The notes beneath the pieces are model-generated. The model did no database searches. It saw only the letters and a list, made by a program, of their open reading frames with translations, and was not told where the DNA came from. Shown here in pieces: positions 18,587 through 26,208 of a DNA stretch of 64,000 nt. The stretch lies in the NCBI RefSeq assembly GCF_014850955.1, contig NZ_JACXSS010000001.1:1736001-1800000 (forward strand), in the 5' to 3' direction. Position numbers and translations under genes: made by a program. Numbering within the stretch: the stretch's first letter is position 1; each line of letters begins with the position of its first letter. This DNA is from Methylomonas albis. Lineage in GTDB: Bacteria; Pseudomonadota; Gammaproteobacteria; Methylococcales; Methylomonadaceae.

Positions 18587-18814
18587 TGTTCTTTCAGACG
18601 GTAGTTTTGCGGAAGAAGCCGCTGCTTAATTATCAACAAACAAAAAGTATTGATGGCAACTAACAGGCCAACATTGCAGATTGCAGATCAAATAACGGCA
18701 AAGTCTTTCCAAGTCGACTGGCGTAGGTCTTGCCAAAGGCTTACAGGCAACCTGAATGCATATTCTGGTTTCGAGATGACAATATGAAAATGAGGGTTTT
18801 AACTGAATTTAATC

Positions 18815-18828
18815 ATGTCATATGACAT
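18815..18828. promoter_or_regulatory. 14-bp perfect palindrome between tonB and sigma 3
   Basis: atgtcatatgacat is a perfect palindrome in the 18587-18974 gap, some 230 bases upstream of sigma 3 and 150 bases beyond the tonB stop. It could be a regulator site, but the function is unknown. I see no gene in this gap. Confidence 0.3.
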
Positions 18829-18974
18829 AGTTTATTTAATGCCCCATAGAGCGGCGCACGGATTTTTAAATCCCTCCGCCACCTTGGTGCGAAATTAAAG
18901 TATGGATTTGAATTGCTCAGCTTGGAGCGGCAAAACTGAGGTAATGAATTAGCCTTGCCTGTAAACTACATGCC

Positions 18975-19775
18975 CTATAAGTATGACTCCTGATCTTGCA
19001 AGGAAAAGATGATTGGCACCAGAACTAAACTAGCTACGCGAGTTTCACCGCGCTTAGCCGGAACGAAATACCATTGCTTGACGGCCTCGACGGCGGACTC
19101 ATCCAAGGATTCGTGGCCGCAGCTTTGTTCGACGGCGACCAACTCGACTTTGCCTTCTTGATTGACCTGCACTCTCAGCGTGACTTTGCCCTGCCAGCCG
19201 TGGCTTCTTGCGATACTCGGATAGTTGGGTTTGGGATTATGCTCGTAAGCGGCGCTGATGTAGGCCTCGGTATAAGGAATGTTTTCATCATTTGTTAACT
19301 CGCCTCGATGAGTAATAGACGGCGTCAGTTCGCTACTGGCTTGAGGTTCCTGTTCAAGAATTTGTTCCAGTGCCGAAAAATCGGAGGGCAACGCTTGCGT
19401 TGTGATCATTTTTAGCTTGGGCTTAAGTTGCGGCTTTCTTCGTGACGGCTTTAATGTGCCGGGCTGTGGCAGTTTCGGTCCAAGCGCTGGCTTGGCTGCC
19501 GGTATCGAAATTGTTGAAACCTCCATTCTCAGCGGTTTAGCGATCGTTTCCCGTTCTCTCGGGCACAATAAGCATCTGACGCCGACGAAATGCAGAAAAA
19601 TTACTGCGATCAGAATCAATAACAAAGTTGTGATGTTGAGTGACCATTCCTTGTCGTTGGGTTTTGGGATTAGTACTTTCTGTCTAAGGAAATGGAGCTC
19701 AGAACACTCGACGAATGAAGTCACCGAGTTGCAGAAGATCGGAAGTCCGTATCGAGTCTCGCTTAAAATTGACAC
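18975..19775 (-). CDS. tonB: TonB energy-transducing protein
   Basis: A 266-residue protein with one N-terminal-half helix (ITTLLLILIAVIFLHFV, about residue 50), a proline/lysine-rich spacer (KPALGPKLPQPGTLKPSRRK) and a TonB C-terminal domain (YPSIARSHGWQGKVTLRVQV, then SCGHESLDESAVEAVKQWYF). It should couple the proton-motive force, with ExbB and ExbD not seen here, to receptors 1-3 encoded just downstream. The 47 residues before the helix are longer than usual, so the true start may be internal. The site and strand make it the dedicated TonB of this island. Confidence 0.85.
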   Translation of the reverse strand: MSILSETRYGLPIFCNSVTSFVECSELHFLRQKVLIPKPNDKEWSLNITTLLLILIAVIFLHFVGVRCLLCPRERETIAKPLRMEVSTISIPAAKPALGPKLPQPGTLKPSRRKPQLKPKLKMITTQALPSDFSALEQILEQEPQASSELTPSITHRGELTNDENIPYTEAYISAAYEHNPKPNYPSIARSHGWQGKVTLRVQVNQEGKVELVAVEQSCGHESLDESAVEAVKQWYFVPAKRGETRVASLVLVPIIFSLQDQESYL

Positions 19776-20799
19776 TGAAAAAGTCTGGGATTGTTGTTAT
19801 TAATGTTTACAAAAGATTCACATTAAATTTAGCAAGATCCCCAAGCAACTCATATGCGACCAATTGCCGCATGAAATTTAGCGATCTTTTGCTGGGAGGT
19901 AACAAGCTGGTGGCCGATTCATATGCGGCGTAGCTTGTCGTTGATATAACGTTAAGGATTCCGTCAAAATAACTTCCCGCAATGATCCGCCATGTGGCAG
20001 GGCCCCGGTAATTCCAGCGGGTAGGAAGTTATCAAACACGACACGCAAATTTTCGATGAATTCGGCTGCGCATTTCTTCCTTGTTTCATAAATAACTGCC
20101 AAAACGTCGACATTGACTTTTAATCCCGGCGCGCGCTCGGCATTTTTCATAAATTGCTTGGCAGCCGCGAGTGATATGGTGAAACAATCTATGCGCGATC
20201 GGATTGTGCTTCGAGCAATACGGCGGATAGTGTGTATGCGGGTTTCCAAGTCCAATGATTCCGTCAACGCCTGCAAGACTTCTTAAAAACATGACGATTA
20301 GCTGTATTAACGCCGCGGCAATCACGCAGGGCTAATAATAACCGCAAAGCATTCGGAGAGTGGTGGCACCCATGCCGTTACCACCACACTGCGATTCTGT
20401 CACAACACAATTCGCTGGTGTCGTGGCTGGCTTGAGGTGAATAGCACCTTCATCCGGACCACATCGGATAAATGGCATTCGGAATGAACTTGCCTTCGTC
20501 GGCGCTTGGAAAATCATGATCCAGGGTTTCCATGCTGGCTTGGGTTTGACGCTCTAACACCGCAGAATTAGAAATTTAGAACTTGGAATGTCCGCTTTGA
20601 ATTGGTTTATTAAATCGACTGAAAACATCGACTGTCTCGTTAGGGTCGTCAGCGGTGATTCGCGGTGATTCGCGGAGCGTGAAAAACAGTCAGCGGAACG
20701 TCTTCTTTCCAAAGAGTCCAGTATCCGTCAAGCGGAGTAGGTCACACGCGCTTTTCGGGTTTGTATAGCAGCAGACTTTCCACAGATTAAAATGGCGGC
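19776..20799. other. Gene-poor, decayed stretch
   Basis: No gene with a recognisable family is visible over about 1 kb. A minus-strand open frame at 19878-20276 (containing AAKQFMKNAERAPGLKVNVD and YETRKKCAAEFIENLRVVF) has protein-like composition in its middle but no recognised domain or good start. Together with the broken toxin-antitoxin genes next to it, the region looks like eroding accessory DNA. It could be a degraded gene, not coding noise. Confidence 0.35.
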
Positions 20800-21107
20800 T
20801 GGTGACATGTATAGACAGTATTCCGTATCCTGATGGCCTAAGATAGCCATGATTGCGACTATACCGCCATTGATCCGGTAATAAATGCTGTAGGTGCCAA
20901 ACACACTTACGCCTATACCCTGCGCGGATAGTCAACGGCCTGGTAAAAATAAGGCTGTTCTGCGATTTGTGCAAAACGATCAAGCATGCCTTTATAATAC
21001 TGCTCCGCTCTTTGGTTTCCGTGCGTTTTACCGCCGTATAGCCAGATTCTCTTCAAATCGGCACGGGCTTTTTTCGAAAGGTTATAAGAGCCCATCTTGC
21101 CGTGCAT
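20800..21107 (-). pseudogene. Broken ParE/RelE-family toxin gene
   Basis: From 21107 the frame reads YNLSKKARADLKRIWLYGGK and GMLDRFAQIAEQPYFYQAVD, a typical ParE N-terminal half, then stops after DYPRRV near 20920. A different frame immediately continues with VFGTYSIYYRINGGIVAIMA and ILGHQD, the classical ParE C-terminus. At least one indel near 20915-20925 therefore separates the halves, so the toxin should be inactive. It follows a similarly damaged ParD-like antitoxin. Confidence 0.75.
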
Positions 21108-21325
21108 CTTCCTTGAAGTTGGCCAATAAATATTCCGGTTGCTCGTCGATAAAGCCTCTCTGTTCCACTTAAATCAGTTCGGAACGGATGTGTTCGATTT
21201 CAAGTCGCCGCCGCTTGTCGAATTAAGTCGTTAATCGCTTCGCTCTTGCTGCTGTACTCCGCACTGGCGACTTGAGCCTTCAACCATTCGTCGTTGGGTT
21301 CCGATACGGATATGCTTTGTCTGAC
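21085..21325 (-). pseudogene. Broken ParD-like antitoxin gene
   Basis: From about 21325 the frame reads SISVSEPNDEWLKAQVASAE and SSKSEAINDLIRQA, matching ParD-type ribbon-helix-helix antitoxins. It then shifts frame to RRLEIEHIRSELI, hits an in-frame stop and continues as EQRGFIDEQPEYLLANFKED. No start codon is available, because a stop lies two codons upstream of the conserved part. Partner of the ParE remnant downstream. Confidence 0.7.
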
Positions 21326-21631
21326 CTTTCAAAAATAGGGCGCACACCAATACAGTGCCAGTAATGCACGACATGAAACAAAAAATAGCGTCCAAAAAAC
21401 GGACGTTTTGTGGACTTGTTAACCTTTCACTTCCTCAGGCTGTTTTACAAGGCCCCCATAGTCCATAAAACTTTACGGCGGATGATTGCAGGTTTGCGTG
21501 TTTTCGATTGCAAGCCACTAAAGGTAGGTTTTGTTTGCGACTCAGGATGTACTATCTTGATGCATGGGCGCGGGGCTGTATTGGGGTTGGCACCGGCGTT
21601 TTCTTAATCTTCTGCTTGAGGGATTTTGGTG

Positions 21632-22195
21632 ATGTTCAGAAAAAACTACATATTGATGCTGCTGTGCCTGGCCGTTTTGGCGGTAGGCTGTAAAAAAGAT
21701 CTAAAATCCGGCGAAGCCGCCGTGGTTGTGCCGCAGGCTCAGGTTTACTACACCCAGTTCAGTCTGTTTCAAGAGCAGAATAGATTCCGCACCACCAATT
21801 ATCGTAAGGGCCAATTGATTCCGATTAATACGCCGGTTGCGCTGCTCTCGTTGGATACCGACCAGGCGGTGCTTAGAATAGAGCCTAGCGGCCAGTTGGT
21901 CATCATCGAAAACGTGCAGAAATTTACCAAGGACGCTATGCCCATCGCCTTCAGTAAAATCGCCGGTACCAGCAAAGTCGACCTTAATCAGTTTAGCGCC
22001 GCTGAGCGCGAAAGCATTTTGGCGGGACAGGTGAAAAAAGACATGAGTAAAAAAGCCGTGCTGGCGGCCATTGGTTATCCGCCGCAACATGTCACGCCCT
22101 CGCTGGACAGCGACGACTGGACGTACTGGTCTAACCTGTTCAACCGTTTTGTGGTGAAATTTAAAAACGGCAAGGTAGACAGCATTGTCGAATAA
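21632..22195 (+). CDS. Lipoprotein with SmpA/BamE-like C-terminal motif
   Basis: A 187-residue lipoprotein from the ATG at 21632, with GAGGGA seven bases upstream. The lipobox is LAVGC, so the mature N-terminus is a lipidated cysteine. The middle (residues 30-120) is beta-rich and unrecognised. The last 50 residues (KDMSKKAVLAAIGYPPQHVT, then WTYWSNLFNRFVVKFKNGKV) have the pattern of the SmpA/OmlA fold. Probably anchored in the outer membrane; function unknown. It is a single gene facing the convergent rhodanese gene. Confidence 0.75.
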   Translation: MFRKNYILMLLCLAVLAVGCKKDLKSGEAAVVVPQAQVYYTQFSLFQEQNRFRTTNYRKGQLIPINTPVALLSLDTDQAVLRIEPSGQLVIIENVQKFTKDAMPIAFSKIAGTSKVDLNQFSAAERESILAGQVKKDMSKKAVLAAIGYPPQHVTPSLDSDDWTYWSNLFNRFVVKFKNGKVDSIVE

Positions 22196-22249
22196 GCCCC
22201 GAACGTTTTAATGTACCGAAACCGGCGTTATAGCAGCCGGTTTCGGTAT

Positions 22250-22627
22250 CTATTCAAACCCAAAGCCTGCTTTTGCCCAAGCTTTGGCGCCCCCTTCCAG
22301 ATTGCTCAAATGACCGTAACCCAATTCGTGAAGCGTTTTGGCTGCTGCATTCCCCATCGGGCCACCTTCGCAATACAAATAAATCGGGGTGTTTTTATCC
22401 TTGGGGAGCTTATCCAGATATTTCTCGACGCTGTTGTATGGAATAAACGCATCGGTGCCTTTGATATGCCGCTGTTCAGGCGCATGGACATCCACTAGAA
22501 AAATATCCTGATTTTGCATCAGTTGGTTTAACTCGGCGGCGGTAATCACTTGCAAATAATCGGGCGCTTGAAACGCGCAGCCGCTTAGAAAGGCAATCAA
22601 CGCTGCGCTGGCATAGGTTTTGTTCAT
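22250..22627 (-). CDS. Rhodanese-like lipoprotein
   Basis: A 125-residue protein with a lipobox (LIAFLSGC) and one rhodanese domain. The active-site loop YCEGGPMGNAA contains the catalytic cysteine, and VDVHAPEQRHIKGTDAFIPY is the typical N-terminal half. It should be a periplasmic lipid-anchored sulfurtransferase or persulfide-handling protein. Forty bases separate it from the deacetylase gene upstream, so it may be the last gene of that operon; no metabolic link is evident. Confidence 0.8.
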   Translation of the reverse strand: MNKTYASAALIAFLSGCAFQAPDYLQVITAAELNQLMQNQDIFLVDVHAPEQRHIKGTDAFIPYNSVEKYLDKLPKDKNTPIYLYCEGGPMGNAAAKTLHELGYGHLSNLEGGAKAWAKAGFGFE

Positions 22628-22667
22628 GGCTTAAATCTCCGCAATCAGATGTAGTTCTTTAGGGTTT

Positions 22668-23486
22668 TCAGTAACGGTCCACACTTTCGCTTAGCGTTAC
22701 TGTGTGTAAATTCGCGGCGGCGATGGCATCCAGCAAGGGCGGCAGCACTTCCAGAATCACCGGTTGGCCGGTATTGGTGCGGGCGGCATTGCTGTCGTGT
22801 AACAACAGGATGTCGCCTGCTTTCAGGTCTTTCAATAGTTTTGTCAATACCACCTGCGGATTGCGCTCCACAGTATCAAAGCCGCGCCGGGTCCAACTCG
22901 CCAATTGTAAATCGAGCCGATTGAGTACCGGGTCCAGGAAAGGATTGCGCAAACCGACGGGTGGCCGGAAAAATCGGGGGCGGATGCCGGTCACTTCAGT
23001 CAGAGCATCCTGCGCCGCGTTTAGTTCGGCTAACCAGCCTTTTAGCAACAGAAACGGCAGATGGTATTGGTGGCGCATACTGTGATTTTCCACCGTGTGC
23101 CCCCGCTTGACAATGTCCCGGCACAAATCCGGGTAGAGTTGGGCTTTTGCGGCGATGCAAAAAAAAGTCGCTTTGGCGTTGTAGCTGTCCAATAGATCGA
23201 GCACGACGGGCGTGATGTCGGGATCGGGGCCGTCGTCTATGGTGATGGCAATTTCGCCTCGTGCGGCGGCGGCTGGCGGCAGCGCAGTCCAGTTCGAGCC
23301 AGCCCAGGCACAGCGCGGCCAGAGCCCGGCAAAGGCTAACAGCAGCTGGTCGGCAACGATGATGGTCAAAGCCCAGGGCCAGACATCAGGTTGGATGGCT
23401 ATCGCCACTGCTGCAGCTACTGTCAGCATAAATGAAACTTTCATCAACGCCGTCGGCTGCCAGTTTCGGTAAGCGGAAAAACTCAT
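22668..23486 (-). CDS. Polysaccharide deacetylase (NodB/CE4 domain), membrane anchored
   Basis: A 272-residue protein with two N-terminal helices (residues 15-35 and 37-55), then a NodB domain. CE4 motifs visible are TIDDGPDPD (motif 1), HTVENHSMRHQ (metal-binding HxxxH), RFFRPPVGLR (motif 3) and ILLLHD (motif 5). It is a metal-dependent hydrolase, probably acting on N-acetyl or other acyl groups at the outer face of the inner membrane. It overlaps the acyl-CoA-dehydrogenase-like gene by four bases and so belongs to the minus arm of the biosynthetic locus, where it might trim the final product (inference). Confidence 0.85.
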   Translation of the reverse strand: MSFSAYRNWQPTALMKVSFMLTVAAAVAIAIQPDVWPWALTIIVADQLLLAFAGLWPRCAWAGSNWTALPPAAAARGEIAITIDDGPDPDITPVVLDLLDSYNAKATFFCIAAKAQLYPDLCRDIVKRGHTVENHSMRHQYHLPFLLLKGWLAELNAAQDALTEVTGIRPRFFRPPVGLRNPFLDPVLNRLDLQLASWTRRGFDTVERNPQVVLTKLLKDLKAGDILLLHDSNAARTNTGQPVILEVLPPLLDAIAAANLHTVTLSESVDRY

Positions 23487-24604
23487 GCTTGATGGGGTTG
23501 AGGGCTAAGTCTATAGGCGTCGCCGGTGCCGAGCAGGGCGGCGATCAGGTTTTTCTGCACTTCAGAACTGCCGGAAAACAGCCGTCCGGCCAGTGCGTCC
23601 TGAACCAATTGGGCCATCACACTCCCGGATTCCAAGCTCGCCGCGCCCATAATCTGCACCGCATCCAGGCTGGATTGCAAGAAAGCCTCGGCCGCATAAA
23701 GTTTGGTTTGCGCCGAAGCCATCGTCAGCCGTTGGCCGGCATCGCACAGCCTCGCACATTCACCTAACCACAGGTCGATCGTATCCAAACGCAACTTCAT
23801 ATCGGCAATCCTATGGCTGATGGCTTGATGGCGACCGAGATGCACACCGCCGGAACGCCTTTCCCGGCTGTAACGCACCACTTCGGCCAACTGCCAGTCC
23901 ATGCTGCCGGCAATGCCGGCAAACACAAAGGCCCGTTCGTATTCCAAGGCTTTTTGAATCATCTGGGTGCCGGCCCCGATTTTGCCCAGCAGACGATCAG
24001 CGTCGAGCCTACAATCCTGCAAAATCACGCTGCCGGTGGCGCTGCCCCGGCAAGCGTTCAACGCCGCGTCATCGCTGAAACGGCAGCCGTCATCATCACG
24101 GGAAACCAGAAACGCGCAAATCTTGCCGGCCAATTTGGCGTACACCACCAAGTAATCGGCCACGGGTGCGTTGGTGATGTAACGCTTCTCGCCGTTCAAC
24201 AGATAACTATCGCCGCTCAACTCTGCTTTAGTCGTCATCGCTTGCACGTCCGAGCCGCAAGACGGCTCGGTGATCGCATGCCCACCCAGCCATTGTCCGC
24301 TTAGTAAGGGCGGCAGAAATTGCCCTTTCTGCATCTCGTTGCCGTACAACAAAATAGGGAACGCCGAGCCCCACACATGCGCGTTGATCGCCAACATCAG
24401 GCCGGGATCACGGCAAGCTTGTCCGAGTTGACGATGGCTGGTGACTAGCGCGGCAAAGTCATCGCCAAAACCGCCAATGGCTTGGGGAAGGGCATGGCGG
24501 AACAGGCCTAGCGCGGCGACGGCGCGCAAGCGAGAAGCGATTTCGGCGGTGTTAGGCGGGCCTGCATAAGCAGCAATGCTGGAAAAATCAGGGGCTTTAG
24601 TCAT
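23483..24604 (-). CDS. Acyl-CoA dehydrogenase family flavoenzyme (possible prolyl-carrier dehydrogenase)
   Basis: A 373-residue FAD enzyme with the usual AITEPSCGSDVQAM motif (about residue 115) and a C-terminal SGSSEVQKNLIAALLG. The usual catalytic glutamate before GTS is replaced by serine (LFSGSS). Instead a glutamate is present in ALEYERAFVF, the position used by isovaleryl-CoA dehydrogenase and by the PltE/PigA/RedW enzymes that oxidise carrier-bound proline to pyrrole. With the stand-alone adenylation enzyme (26209-27651) and carrier protein (29043-29282) in the same strand arm, a role in making a pyrrolyl carrier protein is likely but inferred. An ordinary acyl-CoA dehydrogenase is the alternative. 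Confidence 0.8.
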   Translation of the reverse strand: MTKAPDFSSIAAYAGPPNTAEIASRLRAVAALGLFRHALPQAIGGFGDDFAALVTSHRQLGQACRDPGLMLAINAHVWGSAFPILLYGNEMQKGQFLPPLLSGQWLGGHAITEPSCGSDVQAMTTKAELSGDSYLLNGEKRYITNAPVADYLVVYAKLAGKICAFLVSRDDDGCRFSDDAALNACRGSATGSVILQDCRLDADRLLGKIGAGTQMIQKALEYERAFVFAGIAGSMDWQLAEVVRYSRERRSGGVHLGRHQAISHRIADMKLRLDTIDLWLGECARLCDAGQRLTMASAQTKLYAAEAFLQSSLDAVQIMGAASLESGSVMAQLVQDALAGRLFSGSSEVQKNLIAALLGTGDAYRLSPQPHQA

Positions 24605-24668
24605 GATTGAGTTTTATCGTGTTTTTATGACAGCGTTAATCGGCGCAGCCAGATTATATCGTTTGTAT

Positions 24669-24715
24669 CGTTCCCACGCTGCAGCGTGGGAATGCCGCTC
24701 CAGACGCTCCAGCGT
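24669..24715. repeat. REP hairpin, left of RAYT
   Basis: Contains the perfect 22-base palindrome ttcccacgctgcagcgtgggaa, then a second small hairpin with gacgctccagcgtc. The same elements occur in inverted orientation at 25271-25319 and again at 27674-27746. Such paired hairpins are the usual substrates of RAYT transposases. Confidence 0.8.
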
Positions 24716-24720
24716 CACGG

Positions 24721-25251
24721 CTACCAAGTATCGATATCGATCAAGCCACCCAATCCCGCATAGTTCGCAGCACTGGAATAGCGCCAATGCTCAGGCAAAT
24801 TCACATAACCCCGCTTCACCGGATTGGCGTGAATATAATCCAGTTTCTCCCGCATCATGGCTTCATTTAGAATCAACTCCGCATGCACGCCTTCCTGCCA
24901 GAACTGAAACTCCCGGTCATGTTTATGCGCGCATTTGGCAAAGCGCAATCTCTGCAATAAGTGTTCGGCTCGTTTCGCTTGCAGGTGATCGATAATCCGC
25001 CGCGCGGTATAGGCTTTGAAACTGGCAACGCATTTATCCAGCGTGGCACTCTGAGCGATGAAATGCAGATGGTTTTCCAGGATCACGTAGCCATAGAGTT
25101 TGAAGCCGACTTGTTGCCGTTGAAATTGCCAGCAGTCAAGCAGGATTTGCACGGTTGCCGGCCGGGTAAAGACCGGCAGCCATTCCACAACCGTGCAGGT
25201 CATGAAATGGGCTTGCTGGGGTTCAGTGATGATGTAACGACTTTGGGCCAT
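24721..25251 (-). CDS. REP-associated tyrosine transposase (RAYT, Y1/IS200-like)
   Basis: A 176-residue single-strand DNA transposase. The HUH metal motif is HLH in ENHLHFIAQ (about residue 62), and the nucleophile tyrosine is in FKAYTARRI (about residue 80). The C-terminus has the typical DYIHANPVKRGYVNLPEHWR segment. It is bounded at both ends by inverted REP hairpins, as expected for these domesticated transposases that cut and move REP sequences. It sits between the dehydrogenase gene and the Mrr gene inside the biosynthetic locus. Confidence 0.93.
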   Translation of the reverse strand: MAQSRYIITEPQQAHFMTCTVVEWLPVFTRPATVQILLDCWQFQRQQVGFKLYGYVILENHLHFIAQSATLDKCVASFKAYTARRIIDHLQAKRAEHLLQRLRFAKCAHKHDREFQFWQEGVHAELILNEAMMREKLDYIHANPVKRGYVNLPEHWRYSSAANYAGLGGLIDIDTW

Positions 25252-25270
25252 CGGCTGTTTGTGGGTTTAG

Positions 25271-25319
25271 GACGCTGGAGCGTCCGGGGCTGCGTTCCCA
25301 CGCGGAGCGTGGGAACGAT
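25271..25319. repeat. REP hairpin, right of RAYT (inverted copy)
   Basis: gacgctggagcgtc is followed by the cgttcccacgc/gcgtgggaacg hairpin. It is the reverse orientation of the copy at 24669-24715, so the transposase is enclosed by an inverted REP pair. Confidence 0.8.
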
Positions 25320-25334
25320 AGAATGTGATGTTCG

Positions 25335-26111
25335 CTAATTCCTGTAACTCGCGAGCCAAGATTTCAGTGTTTCAAAGTCGTGTAGCCCAATACCGTATTT
25401 CAGAGGAGTTGCAAAATCTATCGCATTCTTGGTAAAGAAGGAAGTCGTCACAATCACACCTTTTGTAGCACGCTCGGAGTTTGTAACCCCATGAATCGCT
25501 CGGACCACTTCTACTCCTACCTTATTCTTTGGTGCGTATCGCTTACATTCAACCAAATAAAGTAAGCTACCGAGCGCATCGGAACGCGCAGCTAGGATAT
25601 CTCTCCCGCCATCACGAGTTCGCGGGGTAAGTGTAGGTTCGAAACCTTGAGCCCGAAGCAATTCGGCAACAAGTTCTTCGAACCGCCGAGGATGCAGGTC
25701 ATAAAGAAGTTCGGGGTGCTTGGCGAGATGGCGGATCAGTTCGTCGTTAACTTCAGCTACTGAACGCACTAATCCCGGGTCTGCGGCACCAGTCCCAACA
25801 GAATAGAGAAGAGGATATACATCAGAAAGAGGGGCATACGTTGTATACCCCTGTGCAAAACTTCGTTTGGAAAACGGATAACTCACAAAGCCGCGCGGCT
25901 TTCTCTCGCCTATGGCTTCTTGTTCGTTTTGCTCCATATGTTCAGTGCAAAGAAACGGGCACGTGTAGTCTTGCTCGAAAAACTCTTCGTTTTGGAAAGG
26001 GTAGTAATCGTAGAGATACACCTCATAATCAGCCAAGCGGGTACATTCGGCAGCAGAACACTTCCGCCCGGATTCATAGCTAAAATGCTTGATAGGTTCG
26101 ATCATTGGCAT
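25335..26111 (-). CDS. Mrr-type restriction endonuclease-like protein
   Basis: About 258 residues from ATG 26111 or 26105. The C-terminal half is an Mrr catalytic domain: FEELVAELLRAQGFE, then DGGRDILA, then LYLVECKRYAPKNKVGVE, giving the D...ExK nuclease core and the following helix. The N-terminal part has paired cysteines and a histidine (KCSAAEC, CPFLCTEH) that look like a small zinc site. Such proteins cleave modified or foreign DNA or act in restriction systems; no methyltransferase partner is nearby. It is richer in AT than its neighbours and lies with a RAYT inside a biosynthetic operon, so it was probably acquired. The frame extends upstream to 26261 over the next gene, but that part is not family-like. 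Confidence 0.8.
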   Translation of the reverse strand: MPMIEPIKHFSYESGRKCSAAECTRLADYEVYLYDYYPFQNEEFFEQDYTCPFLCTEHMEQNEQEAIGERKPRGFVSYPFSKRSFAQGYTTYAPLSDVYPLLYSVGTGAADPGLVRSVAEVNDELIRHLAKHPELLYDLHPRRFEELVAELLRAQGFEPTLTPRTRDGGRDILAARSDALGSLLYLVECKRYAPKNKVGVEVVRAIHGVTNSERATKGVIVTTSFFTKNAIDFATPLKYGIGLHDFETLKSWLASYRN

Positions 26112-26208
26112 GAGGCCAGAAAAGTGGTTATGAAGTTTCCGAATGTCATATCTAAATGTCGGTATCTTAATGAAGAGTCTAACTTCCGATTGCTGCCCGA
26201 TTCCAGGT

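Noticed and set aside
20332-20517. Small protein on the minus strand
   Set aside because: No recognised family, no ribosome site and atypical composition; treated as part of the decayed stretch.
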